64,000 nucleotides of DNA from Sphingobacterium cellulitidis (GCA_002245855.1 NOUX01000007.1:124001-188000), one strand, 5' to 3'. Positions 43,392 to 53,635 are shown, counted from the stretch's first letter. Made by a program: numbers and translations. Notes: generated by a model not told the origin, from the letters alone.

Positions 43392-43414
43392 CAATATTTT
43401 CAATCTTATTGGGA

Positions 43415-44026
43415 TTAACCTTTAGCAGCTTGATAACGTTTAGCAACATCATCCCAATTTACTACATTGAAGATCTCTTCTAAGTAGGCTGGGCGCTTAT
43501 TTTGATATTTCAAATAATAAGCATGCTCCCATACATCAATACCAAAGATTGGAGTACCTTTAGCTTCAGCAACATCCATCAATGGGTTATCTTGATTAGG
43601 AGTTGATACAACTGCCAATTTACCGTCTTCACCAACGATTAACCAAGACCAACCTGATCCAAATCTTCCAGCACCTGCTTCTTGAAGTTTCTTTTTCAAG
43701 TCTGCGAATGAACCGAAAGTTGCATTAATATCGTTTGCTAGATCTCCTGTAGGTTCACCACCTGCATTTGGACCTAATACTTTCCAGAACAAATCATGGT
43801 TCCAAACACCACCAGCATTGTTTCTTACTGCTGCAGGATATTTACTTACGTTTTTAAGAATTTCTTCTAAACTAAGGTTTTCAGCATCCGTGCCGGCAAT
43901 AGCTTTATTTAAATTGTCTACATATGCTTGGTGATGGCGATCATGGTGAATGATCATTGTTTCTTTATCGATAGATGGTTCTAATGCGTCTGCTGGGTAA
44001 GGTAACGCCTCTAATTCAAATGCCAT
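43415..44026 (-). CDS. sod: Superoxide dismutase (Fe or Mn)
   Basis: The 203-residue protein is an Fe/Mn superoxide dismutase. The metal ligands are in [23 protein letters not shown] and [17 protein letters not shown], and the signature DVWEHAYY is intact. [10 protein letters not shown] and [11 protein letters not shown] (start) fit. Which metal is used cannot be decided from sequence. No signal peptide is present, so it is cytoplasmic. It is monocistronic, with a 91-bp spacer to tadA upstream. Confidence 0.96.
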   Translation of the reverse strand: MAFELEALPYPADALEPSIDKETMIIHHDRHHQAYVDNLNKAIAGTDAENLSLEEILKNVSKYPAAVRNNAGGVWNHDLFWKVLGPNAGGEPTGDLANDINATFGSFADLKKKLQEAGAGRFGSGWSWLIVGEDGKLAVVSTPNQDNPLMDVAEAKGTPIFGIDVWEHAYYLKYQNKRPAYLEEIFNVVNWDDVAKRYQAAKG

Positions 44027-44117
44027 AACGTTTATATTTTATTTATTAATTATCAATATACGAATATAACAATTTATGACCGTTTTTGTTTGGATTCAGC
44101 TCCAATTTGTGGATAAC

Positions 44118-44594
44118 TCAACGTTTATTACGAAAAAAAGACATCATCAGTTCTGCACAGTCTTTTTCCAGGACCCCTGATTGTATAATGGTCTTAGGAT
44201 GAATGATTTTTTCATGGATACTGGAATAACCACGCTTCTCATCCCTTGCCCCATACACTATTTTACTGATTTGAGTCCAATAACTCGCTCCGGCACACAT
44301 GACACAGGGTTCTACGGTGACATACAGCGTACAATCCTTCAAATACTTCCCGCCTAGATAGTTGGCCGCTGCAGTAAAAGCTTGCATTTCAGCATGTGCT
44401 GTAACGTCATTTAAACGCTCTGTCATATTATATCCCTTGCCAATGATTTTCCCATTGGATACTATAATTGCCCCAATTGGAATTTCATCTTCCTCAAAAG
44501 CCTTTCTTGCTAATTTTAAGGCCTCCTGCATATATTGCTCATCAATATTAGCTAGAGGTTGCTTTGGATCATCTTCAAAATTATAAACCTTCAT
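44118..44594 (-). CDS. tadA: tRNA-specific adenosine deaminase-like cytidine/adenosine deaminase
   Basis: The 158-residue zinc deaminase shows H67-A-E69 in VTAHAEMQAF and C97-V-M-C100 in VTVEPCVMCAGASYW. It converts adenosine 34 of tRNA-Arg to inosine, if it is TadA. The C-terminal VYGARDEKRGYSSI deviates from the TadA VYGAxDxKxGA form only slightly, and guanine deaminase is a less likely alternative. It shares one base with the end of the csaA gene upstream. Confidence 0.8.
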   Translation of the reverse strand: MKVYNFEDDPKQPLANIDEQYMQEALKLARKAFEEDEIPIGAIIVSNGKIIGKGYNMTERLNDVTAHAEMQAFTAAANYLGGKYLKDCTLYVTVEPCVMCAGASYWTQISKIVYGARDEKRGYSSIHEKIIHPKTIIQSGVLEKDCAELMMSFFRNKR

Positions 44595-44935
44595 TATTTT
44601 AATTTTGCGCCATTTGGCACCCCACGTTCTACAGTTGTTAATATAATATCTCCATTCTCATCCTCAAACCCTGTTACAAGACATTCGGACATAAAATTGG
44701 CGATTTGTTTCTTTGGAAAATTAACAACTGCGACCACCTGTTTACCAAGGAGTTCCTCTTTGGAATAATGCTTTGTTATTTGTGCAGATGATTTCCGCGT
44801 TCCAATCTCAGGCCCAAAATCTACTAAAATCTGATAGGCAGGTCGTTTGGCTTTTGGAAAGTCAGCGACTTCTAGAATGGTACCAACACGCAGATCTACT
44901 TGTTCAAATTCGTCCCAGCTAATCAATTTCTCCAT
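44594..44935 (-). CDS. csaA: CsaA-like tRNA-binding protein
   Basis: The 113-residue protein is a stand-alone OB-fold tRNA-binding domain, as in the C-terminal part of MetRS and in CsaA. It shows FEQVDLRVGTILEVADFPKAKRPAYQILVDFG and the conserved SSAQIT and NFPKKQIANFMSE segments. CsaA has been linked to chaperone/secretion function and may bind tRNA. Its last base is shared with the start of tadA. The CsbD-like gene ends 9 bp upstream of it. Confidence 0.92.
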   Translation of the reverse strand: MEKLISWDEFEQVDLRVGTILEVADFPKAKRPAYQILVDFGPEIGTRKSSAQITKHYSKEELLGKQVVAVVNFPKKQIANFMSECLVTGFEDENGDIILTTVERGVPNGAKLK

Positions 44936-44944
44936 GTTTACAAG

Positions 44945-45160
44945 TTATAAGCTGTTTGATTCCAAATCTGCCAACTCTTTTGAAAGGGTAAAAATCACAT
45001 AGTCCTTATTACGATGTAACCTTTTGGCTAAGCGTTCCAATAGTTCTTCCTCTTGTCCAGGGCTATATTGTAAATCTTCTTCGGAAAGATGGTTATATTT
45101 TCTCTTAAGTTTAAGTTTTAGTATAGGCCATTCAGTGGCACTGATCTTGAAATTATACAT
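44945..45160 (-). CDS. Small CsbD-like stress protein
   Basis: The 71-residue protein has the pattern W-x6-K-x5-Y-L-x3-D-L-x5-G-x-E-x-ELL-x-RL of CsbD/YjbJ general stress proteins. It is read here as WPILKLKLKRKYNHLSEEDL and then QEEELLERLAKRL. It is a four-helix-type protein of unknown exact function. It is the first gene of a probable CsbD-like-csaA-tadA operon, with 9 bp and a 1-base overlap between the genes. Confidence 0.68.
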   Translation of the reverse strand: MYNFKISATEWPILKLKLKRKYNHLSEEDLQYSPGQEEELLERLAKRLHRNKDYVIFTLSKELADLESNSL

Positions 45161-45231
45161 ATTAATATGCGCTTATTGAATAAAAACTCCTAATTTAGTG
45201 TTTGCAATTAGTAAATATATAAATTTTTGAT

Positions 45232-45816
45232 ATGAAAAAAATCTTACTTGGATTAGCTGCCTTATTCTTTTGCGTTCAGGCCACGCAAGCACAATTATTA
45301 CCAAGCTTTAAACTAGGTATTAAAGGCGCAGTAAACTTCTCGAGCTTAAAGTCAGAAGGTAAATGGTTGAATTCAGATACTAAAGCTGGATTCCAAGCAG
45401 GTCTTTGGGGTCGTGTTGGTGTAGCTGGTTTCCACGTTCAACCAGAATTATATTATGCACAAAAGAAAGCAGGATATGAAACTGAAGACGGCGGAAATGG
45501 TGAAGCAACTTTCAAAAGTTTAGACTTACCTATCCTTTTGGGTACTAAAATAGGATTAGGTCCAGTTGGAGTTCGCATCCAAGCAGGTCCAGTGTTTTCA
45601 TTTGCACAAGATGGAAAAGTAACATTCAATTCTGTAACTGACGCAGATAGCTATAAAAAATCTTCAACAGGTATTATTGGTGGTGTAGGTGCTGACATCA
45701 GTAAATTCACAATTGACTTAAGATATGAGCATGGCTTGAATAATATCAGCAAGGAAAGCTCTCAATCTCAAAAAATTAGCATGTGGTCAATCGGTGTTGG
45801 ATACGCCTTTTTATAA
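45232..45816 (+). CDS. PorT-like outer-membrane beta-barrel protein
   Basis: The 194-residue protein has a signal peptide (CVQATQA-Q) and the FKLGIKGAVNFSSLKSEG start of the Bacteroidetes outer membrane beta-barrel (PorT/OMP_b-brl_2) family. The mature part has eight or so amphipathic strands and ends in IGVGYAFL. Such proteins are abundant, and individual functions are mostly unknown. A -7-like TTTTTG lies directly before the ATG, and a terminator follows. Confidence 0.88.
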   Translation: MKKILLGLAALFFCVQATQAQLLPSFKLGIKGAVNFSSLKSEGKWLNSDTKAGFQAGLWGRVGVAGFHVQPELYYAQKKAGYETEDGGNGEATFKSLDLPILLGTKIGLGPVGVRIQAGPVFSFAQDGKVTFNSVTDADSYKKSSTGIIGGVGADISKFTIDLRYEHGLNNISKESSQSQKISMWSIGVGYAFL

Positions 45817-45835
45817 GAGACTTTAATAAAAATTT

Positions 45836-45871
45836 TAGGCCTGATTTGATAAAAATCAGGCCTATTTTTTT
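45836..45871 (+). terminator. Terminator of the beta-barrel protein gene
   Basis: TAGGCCTGATTT (45836-45847) pairs perfectly with AAATCAGGCCTA (45853-45864), followed by seven T. Confidence 0.94.
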
Positions 45872-45942
45872 GTCTCACATTAGAACCATTCTAAATTAGC
45901 CCTATTTTATACATAAATCTCATTTATATGTCATCAAATAGA

Positions 45943-45950
45943 TAGATTTG
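45943..45950 (+). promoter_or_regulatory. -7 promoter box of sdhCAB
   Basis: TAGATTTG is an exact TAnnTTTG match, 27 nt before the sdhC ATG. It precedes the sdhCAB operon. Confidence 0.5.
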
Positions 45951-45977
45951 CGTACTTAAATTAAATTCATAGTAATA

Positions 45978-46757
45978 ATGAGTAAATCAAAGCCAGTATT
46001 AACATCTTCATTAGGGAAGAAACTAATCATGAGCTTGACGGGATTGTTCTTATGTACTTTCTTAATTGTTCACTTGATTGGTAACTTACAACTATTTAAA
46101 GATGATGCGGGGTATGCGTTCAACAAGTACGCTTATTTCATGACCCACTTTACCCCAATTAAAGTAGTCTCTTACTTACTTTATCTTTCAATCATTGTCC
46201 ATGCAGTTTACGCCTTGATCTTAACGATGAAAAACAAGGCAGCACGTCCAATTGGCTACAATCAGTACGACGGAAAAGCGAACAGCGCGTGGAATTCTCG
46301 TAACATGGGAATCTTAGGTACTGTTCTATTAATTTTCATTGTTACGCACATGCAAAACTTCTGGTTCCAATACAAATTCGGAACAACGCCGTATGTAGAG
46401 TATCGTACAGAAGTAGCGACTGGTAATCAGGAAGTTCTTAAACTTGATGATATGCCTTCGGACTACGTTGGATATACTGAATATCAGGATGGTGCTTATG
46501 AAGTGATAAAATCTAAAGACTTATACAGACAAGTAGAAGTGACTTTCAAAAATCCTTTACTAGTTGGTTTGTATATCTTAGGAATGGCTGCTTTAGCATT
46601 CCACTTAATCCATGGTTTCCAATCAGCATTCCAAACCATTGGATTCAATCACAGACGTTACAATGGAATTATCAGAACCATCGGTGTATGGGTATTCGGA
46701 ATTATTATCCCTATCCTATTCGCATCAATGCCATTGTATTTTTATTTTGTTAAATAG
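45978..46757 (+). CDS. sdhC: Succinate dehydrogenase cytochrome b subunit
   Basis: The 259-residue protein has five TM segments, as in the Bacteroidetes-type single cytochrome b subunit that carries two haems and replaces SdhC plus SdhD. Histidines that may bind haem lie in LIVHLIGNLQLF, YLSIIVHAVY, FIVTHMQNFW and AFHLIHGFQSAFQ. It anchors the complex in the inner membrane and passes electrons to menaquinone. It is the first gene of sdhCAB with a 49-bp gap before sdhA. Confidence 0.94.
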   Translation: MSKSKPVLTSSLGKKLIMSLTGLFLCTFLIVHLIGNLQLFKDDAGYAFNKYAYFMTHFTPIKVVSYLLYLSIIVHAVYALILTMKNKAARPIGYNQYDGKANSAWNSRNMGILGTVLLIFIVTHMQNFWFQYKFGTTPYVEYRTEVATGNQEVLKLDDMPSDYVGYTEYQDGAYEVIKSKDLYRQVEVTFKNPLLVGLYILGMAALAFHLIHGFQSAFQTIGFNHRRYNGIIRTIGVWVFGIIIPILFASMPLYFYFVK

Positions 46758-46806
46758 GTTATTTACAGATTAAGCAATAGCAAGATCTTATAAATAAATA
46801 AAGGAT

Positions 46807-48741
46807 ATGTTAGATTCAAAAGTACCTTCTGGCCCTTTGGCCGAAAAATGGTCAAAACATAAATTTGAGATGAAGCTGGTTAACCCAGCCAACAAACGTA
46901 AATTCACTATTATCGTTGTTGGTACAGGGTTAGCAGGTGCATCTGCTGCCGCTGCATTAGCAGAATTAGGCTACAATGTTAAAACTTTCTGCTACCAAGA
47001 TTCTCCAAGACGCGCACACTCAATCGCAGCTCAAGGGGGTATCAACGCAGCGAAAAACTACCAAAATGACGGTGACTCGGTGTTCCGTTTATTCTATGAC
47101 ACCATCAAAGGTGGTGACTACCGCGCTCGTGAAGCAAACGTTTACCGTTTAGCGGAAGTTTCAGTTAATATTATCGACCAATGTGTGGCGCAAGGTGTTC
47201 CTTTCGCTCGTGAATATGGTGGTCTTTTAGACAACCGTTCTTTCGGTGGTGCTCAGGTATCCCGTACATTCTACGCTCGTGGTCAAACTGGACAACAATT
47301 ATTGTTAGGTGCTTACTCCGCACTTAACCGTCAAATCGAAACTGGTAAAGTAAAATCCTATACGCGTCACGAAATGCTAGATCTAGTAAAAATCGATGGC
47401 GAAGCTAGAGGTATTATTACTCGTGACCTAGTAACTGGCGAAATCGAAGCACACGAAGGACATGCTGTATTATTGTGTACTGGAGGATATGGAAACGTGT
47501 TTTTCCTTTCTACAAACGCAATGGGATGTAATGTTACTGCTGCTTGGAGAGCTCATAAACGTGGTGCTTACTTCGCTAACCCTTGTTATACGCAAATTCA
47601 CCCTACTTGTATCCCTGTAACAGGTGACCACCAATCTAAATTGACTTTGATGTCAGAGTCTTTACGTAATGATGGTCGTGTATGGGTTCCTAAGACAATT
47701 GAATTAGCTGAAAAACTTCGTAAAGGAGAATTGAAGCCAAAGGATATCAAAGAAGATGATCGAGATTACTTCTTGGAAAGAAAATATCCTTCATTTGGTA
47801 ACTTAGTACCTCGTGACGTAGCTTCTCGTAACGCCAAAGAAATGGTAGACGAAGGACGCGGTGTTGGTAAAACAGGTGTTGCAGTATTCTTGGATTTCGC
47901 AGAAGCTATCCAACGTCTTGGTAAAGATGTAGTTGAAGCGAAATATGGTAACTTGTTCGACATGTATTACCAAATCACGGACGAAAATCCTTATGAACAA
48001 CCAATGCGTATCTACCCTGCTGTTCACTATACAATGGGTGGTGTATGGGTTGACTACAACTTGATGACTACTGTACCTGGTTTATACTGTCTTGGAGAAG
48101 CTAACTTCTCTGACCACGGTGCTAACCGTCTTGGTGCATCTGCATTAATGCAAGGTCTTTCTGATGGTTACTTCGTAATTCCATACACTGTAGGTGATTA
48201 CTTAGCGAAAATCGGAAACTTCAAACCAGTAGATAAAAACAATCCTGCTTTTGAGCAAACTCGTAAAGAAGTTGAAGAAAGAGTTAACAAATTATTATCC
48301 CTTAAAGGAAGTAAAACTGTTGATGATATCCACAAAAAATTAGGCCACATCATGTGGGAATACTGTGGAATGGCTCGTACAGCTGAAGGACTGCAAAAAG
48401 CAAAAGGATTAATCCAAGATCTTCGCAAAGAATTCTGGACTGATACAAAAGTATTGGGACAAAATGAAGAGTTGAACATGTCTTTGGAAAAAGCTGGTCG
48501 TGTTGCAGACTTTTTAGAATTAGGAGAATTAATGGTTGACGATGCTTTGAACAGAAATGAGTCTTGTGGTGGTCACTTTAGAGTGGAATCACAAACCGAA
48601 GAAGGAGAAGCAAAACGTAATGATGATGAATACACATATGTTGCGGCTTGGCAATACAATGGTGATAACCAACCGGAGATCTTGCACAAAGAGCCTTTAG
48701 TATTCGAAAACGTTAAGTTAACACAAAGAAGTTATAAATAA
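46807..48741 (+). CDS. sdhA: Succinate dehydrogenase / fumarate reductase flavoprotein subunit
   Basis: The 644-residue flavoprotein oxidises succinate or reduces fumarate with covalently bound FAD. The FAD-binding fold is [20 protein letters not shown], and the covalent histidine lies in [23 protein letters not shown] and the substrate region [27 protein letters not shown] are conserved. AAAGGA stands 5 nt before the ATG, one of the few clear Shine-Dalgarno-like sites here. An 8-bp hairpin separates it from sdhB. Confidence 0.97.
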   Translation: MLDSKVPSGPLAEKWSKHKFEMKLVNPANKRKFTIIVVGTGLAGASAAAALAELGYNVKTFCYQDSPRRAHSIAAQGGINAAKNYQNDGDSVFRLFYDTIKGGDYRAREANVYRLAEVSVNIIDQCVAQGVPFAREYGGLLDNRSFGGAQVSRTFYARGQTGQQLLLGAYSALNRQIETGKVKSYTRHEMLDLVKIDGEARGIITRDLVTGEIEAHEGHAVLLCTGGYGNVFFLSTNAMGCNVTAAWRAHKRGAYFANPCYTQIHPTCIPVTGDHQSKLTLMSESLRNDGRVWVPKTIELAEKLRKGELKPKDIKEDDRDYFLERKYPSFGNLVPRDVASRNAKEMVDEGRGVGKTGVAVFLDFAEAIQRLGKDVVEAKYGNLFDMYYQITDENPYEQPMRIYPAVHYTMGGVWVDYNLMTTVPGLYCLGEANFSDHGANRLGASALMQGLSDGYFVIPYTVGDYLAKIGNFKPVDKNNPAFEQTRKEVEERVNKLLSLKGSKTVDDIHKKLGHIMWEYCGMARTAEGLQKAKGLIQDLRKEFWTDTKVLGQNEELNMSLEKAGRVADFLELGELMVDDALNRNESCGGHFRVESQTEEGEAKRNDDEYTYVAAWQYNGDNQPEILHKEPLVFENVKLTQRSYK

Positions 48742-48744
48742 TGC

Positions 48745-48770
48745 CAAATGGCTTCTTGTGAGGCCATTTG
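48745..48770 (+). other. Intercistronic hairpin between sdhA and sdhB
   Basis: CAAATGGC (48745-48752) pairs perfectly with GCCATTTG (48763-48770) with a 10-nt loop. There is no T-run, so it may stabilise mRNA or pause rather than terminate. Confidence 0.5.
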
Positions 48771-48788
48771 ATACTCAAAATTAATATC

Positions 48789-49565
48789 ATGAGTGCACAT
48801 ATGAATTTAACGCTAAAAGTTTGGCGTCAAAAAAACTCAAATGACAAAGGTCAATTCGTGACTATCCAAGCTAAAGACATCGCTGATGATATGTCTTTCT
48901 TAGAAATGCTTGACGTTGTAAACGAAGACCTAACTCGTAATGGGGAAGACCCTATCTATTTTGATCATGACTGTCGTGAAGGTATTTGTGGAATGTGCTC
49001 CCTAGTGATCAATGGACGTCCGCACGGACCTAAATATGGTATCACTACTTGTCAGTTACATATGCGTTCTTTCCACGATGGACAAACAATCGTAATTGAA
49101 CCTTGGAGAGCTTCTGCATTCCCAGTATTGAAAGATTTAGCTGTAGATAGAACTTCTTTCGATAGAATTCAACAAGCTGGTGGTTATATCAATATCAATA
49201 CAGGTGGTCCTCAAGATGCTAACAACATCTTAATTCCGAAAAGAATTGCTGACGAAGCTTTCGAATCAGCTACTTGTATCGGATGTGGAGCATGTGTAGC
49301 AGCATGTAAAAATGCTTCTGCTATGCTATTCGTATCGGCTAAGATTTCTCAATTTGCCCTTTTACCTCAAGGTCAAACTGAACGCTACGAACGTGCGCAA
49401 GCAATGGTAGACCAAATGGACGCTGAAGGCTTTGGTAACTGTACAAACACAGGAGCTTGTGAAGCAGAATGTCCTAAAGGAATTAAATTAACTAACATCG
49501 CAAGAATGAACCGTGAGTATTTTACGGCCAAATTCTTCCGTCAAGAAGACGTTCACCAACACTAA
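48789..49565 (+). CDS. sdhB: Succinate dehydrogenase iron-sulfur subunit
   Basis: The 258-residue protein carries three iron-sulfur clusters. The 2Fe-2S motif is [20 protein letters not shown] with a later C in ITTCQLH. The other cluster ligands are [12 protein letters not shown] and [14 protein letters not shown]. It passes electrons from FAD to the cytochrome b subunit. The frame begins at a TTG (48768), but the ATG at 48789 ([14 protein letters not shown]) is preferred, and the ATG at 48801 is also possible. A terminator ends the operon. Confidence 0.96.
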   Translation: MSAHMNLTLKVWRQKNSNDKGQFVTIQAKDIADDMSFLEMLDVVNEDLTRNGEDPIYFDHDCREGICGMCSLVINGRPHGPKYGITTCQLHMRSFHDGQTIVIEPWRASAFPVLKDLAVDRTSFDRIQQAGGYININTGGPQDANNILIPKRIADEAFESATCIGCGACVAACKNASAMLFVSAKISQFALLPQGQTERYERAQAMVDQMDAEGFGNCTNTGACEAECPKGIKLTNIARMNREYFTAKFFRQEDVHQH

Positions 49566-49581
49566 GGTCGAATTTCTCTAT

Positions 49582-49617
49582 AAAACTCCTCGTAAAATTA
49601 TTTGCGAGGAGTTTTTT
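49582..49617 (+). terminator. Terminator of sdhCAB
   Basis: AAAACTCCTCG (49582-49592) pairs with CGAGGAGTTTT (49605-49615); the inner TAAA/TTTG region extends the stem with one wobble. A T-run follows. Confidence 0.88.
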
Positions 49618-49649
49618 ATTTATATTTACCCATTAGTAACTGTAGATAA

Positions 49650-52600
49650 ATGGGTAACAAAATAAGAATACTCTTACTTATCCTGACCGTATCTTTCCTT
49701 GCTACAGCCATCATGATTAATAAAATGGTAACCAAGGATGATATGTTAGAATTGGATACCAGAACACTTTCAAATAACATTCATGATTATGAGGAAATAG
49801 TAGACCACATTTATGCGGATTCTAACCTTATGAAGGCTTTTGTGAATGTTGAAGTCTACCCCTCCCAGGTACTCGATGTCACAAAGAAATATGGCGATAA
49901 ATACAAGATATTCTTTTATATCTATAAAGATCATAAACCAATATTTTGGAGTAATAACATCTATGTCCCTCTAACCGATAGCGGAATCCAATCCGATGTT
50001 GTATTTGTCCGCGAGGACAATAGATCTTTTATAATCAAACGGAAAGCTTTAACCTCAAACACTTCCGTTCTTGCCCTGATCCCCATAAAAACCCATTTCT
50101 CAATCAGTAATGAATACTTGGTCAATCAATTCTTCACCGAATTGCTTTCAACCAATAACCTTACAATTGCAGATTATACAGATACGGAAAATATTAAGAA
50201 CATTTACAGTAAGAACGGTTCCTACCTCTTCTCTGTAAAACTTAATCCAGGCAAGCATGATAATATCTTTATGGATATCCAATTTATCTGTTGGATCTTC
50301 GCTTCGATATGCTTCCTGATTTTGGTAAACAACATTTGTTTGATGATTGCCAAAAACGGAAAACCTTGGTTTTCACTCGCATTCTTTGCTTTTACCTTGG
50401 TCCTGACCCGATATGTCGACCTCAATACCAACTGGCTGGCTTCTTCGTCCAGTATTGGGTTGTTCGACCCGAAGTATTATGCCTATAGTCCTCTCCTACC
50501 AAACCTGTGGGGCTTCTTTATGACCACCCTCCTTGTAGGTTGGTTGGTATTCTATTTTAGAGCAATTCAACCTTATTTGAAAATCAATCTAAGAAAGCTG
50601 TCACCTAATGTGGCCACCATAATTGGTTTAACTTCGATATTAGGAATATATTTTATTAGTAATCTCCTATTTTTCCACTTATCGACCCTGATTACGAATA
50701 GTACAGAAGTCACTCTAGATTTAACAAACCTACTATCTTTCAACTCCTACAGTTGGTTGAATATATTGATCATGTGTATCAATATGGTCATTCTCCTGTA
50801 TTTTATCGATACGCTGGTTAATATCTTAAAGTCCATTCTTCCTAATACAACTTCATTCCTCAACATTCAATTGATCGCTTTAGTATCGGCGATAATCTTG
50901 AATGCCATATTAGTTGGCGACAATACCTTTTTTAACATCTTCCTGGCCGGTATTATTATGCTTAGGGCATATAGCAAGCTCAAGGTGAATCTTGCCATGT
51001 CGACCTTTATTCTAACCTTGATCTTCCTTGCCTTTATGACTACTTCGGTTTACACCCGAAGCCTTGAAGCCAAAGTTGAAAGGGACATGCGGGTAACGGT
51101 GAATCAATTGGAAGCAGAGGATGACTTGAATGCTACCGCATTATTCGTGGAGCTGGAAAAAAAGATAATTGCTGATGAAGGACTGAGACAATCATTCGCA
51201 ATAAGCCTACCGAATACTCAAATTGATATCATTAATGATTATATCAAGAATACTTATTTCGCAGGCTATTTATCCAAGTTTGAGTATAGCGGCTTTTATT
51301 ATTACAATGATATTCCTTTAGGAAATTACGATAACAATAAAATTGATGAATATCGGGAAAAAGTAATCAATAAATCAACCAAGGTTCAACAGACTGAACA
51401 TTTCTATAGAGTTAGAAGTGATTTAGGAACGCATGAATATTTCCTCCAATTCGATATTCCTATTGATACAGCTGAGGACAAAGTAGTACAAGTTTTCTTG
51501 AACTTAAAAAATAGGGCTTATGGTACTGCAATGCCATATCCTGAAATATTGTCTGATAGCAAGGTGGAGTTTATCCGTGGATACCAAAGTAATTCAACCT
51601 CCTTTGCCCTATATCGCGATGGCTCTTTAGTTACGCAGAATGGCTCTTTCACCTATCCCAATAAGGATGATGCCTTCGGTGGCAAGGTCCAACAATATGT
51701 CAACCTGGATGATTACAATGGCTATTTCAATGTGGTTTATAAACCAGATGCAAATACAACCCTCGTCGTCAGTACACCGCAACTGAGTTTGTGGCAATCG
51801 GTGGCTGTATTCTCATTCCTGTTCCTCTGTCTTTACATTTACTTCTTGATTTTTGATAGTATCAAGTACTTCTTCAGTACCATCACCCAGAAATCATTTA
51901 ATTTCAGAAGTATTAAATACCACTTTAAATTATTATTAAACCGCATCCAATATAGTACTCGTATCCAAACCATGATTATCGGGGTGGTGATATTTGCCAT
52001 TGTAATCTCCGGATTCATCTCCTTTATCAGTATTTCGGGCCAACTTGAAAAAACAAAAGTCCAACAACGCCTGACTTACATCATGGATGTGGTGAAAAAG
52101 ATTGAAAGCAAGATCCAGTCATCAGATAATCTAACAGAATCGCAGATCCAAGATTTTGTAAAGGAATTTTCTGAAACTTCCGTTACGGATATCAACCTAT
52201 ATAACAAAAACGGTAAGTTGATCTTCACTTCCCAACCCAAAATCTATGATATGGCATTGGTTTCCAAGTTTATCAATCCCATAGCATTCAATAACCTGAA
52301 TGTGCTTAAAAAATCGGATTCATTTATCAAGGAAAATGTGGTCTCATTTGAGTATAATTCAAGTTATGCCACCATTAAGAATAATGAATACAATAATATC
52401 CTCTTTCTGAACATTCCTTATTTTACTTCCGTAGAAGAGGAAAATGAGAGTCAGAATTTATTATTGAACACTTTATTAAATATCTATACCATCATTATCC
52501 TAGGACTGGGATTCTTAACGGTTATGGTTGCAAATTCCATTACCAAACCTTTAAATCTAATCGGAAGAAAACTATCCCAGACTATTTTTAGTAATAAACC

Positions 52601-53408
52601 CAATGAGCCACTTTATTGGGAACGTGATGATGAGATAGGAGCATTGGTCAAGGAATACAATTTCATGATTGTTAAGCTGGAAGAAAATGCAAAACAGTTG
52701 ATGAATGCGGAAAGGGAATATGCATGGCGTGAAATGGCCAAGCAAATTGCCCACGAGATCAAAAATCCATTGACTCCAATGAAATTGGGTATACAGCAAT
52801 TAACAAGAAGTTATACCGAGAATGACCCCCGTTTTGAAGAACGTTTCTTTAGAATATCGAATTCATTTATTGAACAGATCAATAGTTTGAGTAAGATTGC
52901 AACGGAATTTTCAAACTTTGCCAAGCTGCCGGATACCAATCTTGCTAAGATCAATCTGATTGAAAAAATCAATAAATCAGCGAATGTTTATCACAATAAC
53001 CATAATACCTATATTAAGATCATCAACAATACAGATGATGAAAATGTCTATGTATTAGGCGATAGAGACCAGCTCTTGCGAACATTCAACAACCTGATAA
53101 AAAACTCAATTGAAGCCTCTATAGGGCGTAAAAAACACCTTATCAGCATTCTAATCGAGTATGTTGATGAAGACAAGATAAAAATCATTGTCAAAGACAA
53201 TGGAATGGGAATCCCAGCAAACGTTATCCCGAAAATCTTCCAGCCTAACTTCACTACGAAGAGCTCTGGAACTGGTCTAGGATTAGCATTTGTGAAGAAA
53301 ACAGTCGAATCTATGCATGGAGATATTACCTTCGTCACCTTCGAAGGCATAGGGACAACCTTTACGATTACCCTACCTAAGTTTAAAGAGAGTGACTTAG
53401 AAAAATAA
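49650..53408 (+). CDS. Large multi-TM sensor histidine kinase, NtrY-like core
   Basis: This 1252-residue protein begins with a TM segment and an extracellular region. A cluster of about seven to eight TM segments (about 210-470) follows, then a second extracellular region, two further TM segments and a periplasmic segment, before a final TM at about 935. Then come HAMP, HisKA (AWREMAKQIAHEIKNPLTPMK, phospho-acceptor about H1035) and HATPase with N-box TFNNLIKNSIEAS, VKDNGMGIP and GTGLGLAFVKK. The H-box sequence with NPLTPMKL is the NtrY form. No response regulator is adjacent, so it is an orphan. The size exceeds a normal histidine kinase about twofold. Signal unknown. Confidence 0.9.
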   Translation: MGNKIRILLLILTVSFLATAIMINKMVTKDDMLELDTRTLSNNIHDYEEIVDHIYADSNLMKAFVNVEVYPSQVLDVTKKYGDKYKIFFYIYKDHKPIFWSNNIYVPLTDSGIQSDVVFVREDNRSFIIKRKALTSNTSVLALIPIKTHFSISNEYLVNQFFTELLSTNNLTIADYTDTENIKNIYSKNGSYLFSVKLNPGKHDNIFMDIQFICWIFASICFLILVNNICLMIAKNGKPWFSLAFFAFTLVLTRYVDLNTNWLASSSSIGLFDPKYYAYSPLLPNLWGFFMTTLLVGWLVFYFRAIQPYLKINLRKLSPNVATIIGLTSILGIYFISNLLFFHLSTLITNSTEVTLDLTNLLSFNSYSWLNILIMCINMVILLYFIDTLVNILKSILPNTTSFLNIQLIALVSAIILNAILVGDNTFFNIFLAGIIMLRAYSKLKVNLAMSTFILTLIFLAFMTTSVYTRSLEAKVERDMRVTVNQLEAEDDLNATALFVELEKKIIADEGLRQSFAISLPNTQIDIINDYIKNTYFAGYLSKFEYSGFYYYNDIPLGNYDNNKIDEYREKVINKSTKVQQTEHFYRVRSDLGTHEYFLQFDIPIDTAEDKVVQVFLNLKNRAYGTAMPYPEILSDSKVEFIRGYQSNSTSFALYRDGSLVTQNGSFTYPNKDDAFGGKVQQYVNLDDYNGYFNVVYKPDANTTLVVSTPQLSLWQSVAVFSFLFLCLYIYFLIFDSIKYFFSTITQKSFNFRSIKYHFKLLLNRIQYSTRIQTMIIGVVIFAIVISGFISFISISGQLEKTKVQQRLTYIMDVVKKIESKIQSSDNLTESQIQDFVKEFSETSVTDINLYNKNGKLIFTSQPKIYDMALVSKFINPIAFNNLNVLKKSDSFIKENVVSFEYNSSYATIKNNEYNNILFLNIPYFTSVEEENESQNLLLNTLLNIYTIIILGLGFLTVMVANSITKPLNLIGRKLSQTIFSNKPNEPLYWERDDEIGALVKEYNFMIVKLEENAKQLMNAEREYAWREMAKQIAHEIKNPLTPMKLGIQQLTRSYTENDPRFEERFFRISNSFIEQINSLSKIATEFSNFAKLPDTNLAKINLIEKINKSANVYHNNHNTYIKIINNTDDENVYVLGDRDQLLRTFNNLIKNSIEASIGRKKHLISILIEYVDEDKIKIIVKDNGMGIPANVIPKIFQPNFTTKSSGTGLGLAFVKKTVESMHGDITFVTFEGIGTTFTITLPKFKESDLEK

Positions 53409-53445
53409 ATTGTTTCGTAAATAGAACTTATTTACGAAACAATTT
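53407..53445 (+). terminator. 17-bp perfect hairpin directly after the kinase gene
   Basis: AAATTGTTTCGTAAATA (53407-53423) pairs perfectly with TATTTACGAAACAATTT (53429-53445). It overlaps the TAA stop. The T-run is weak, so termination efficiency is uncertain. Confidence 0.7.
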
Positions 53446-53635
53446 AGATAATATCTGTTATCTCCAAAGTATTCACTCCCGGTCAGCAAAACTTACCTTA
53501 GTCATCATTCTCTGGAGATGTAGAATCCAAGTTGCCTTCATTAATGATACCAAGATTCTTTGAACCTGCTGATCAATATGAATGTGTTCTTATTTGAGTA
53601 TAGAAACTTCAGCTCCCACTTAAACCCACAAAAAA

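Larger units (their letters stand above)
42948..43414. other. 467-bp spacer upstream of pruA and downstream of sod
   Basis: It is AT-rich and without protein-like frames. It holds the 8-bp dyad CCTTAAAA-TAGG-TTTTAAGG at 43024-43043 about 80 bp before pruA, which is a candidate operator. The sod terminator is at 43365-43391. No gene or perfect -7 box is seen. Confidence 0.6.

Noticed and set aside
53446..53635. Protein-like stretch on the minus strand in the spacer before the coiled-coil gene
   Set aside because: Frames are interrupted by stops, and only a short acidic tail looks coding. It may be a gene remnant, but evidence is too weak to list.
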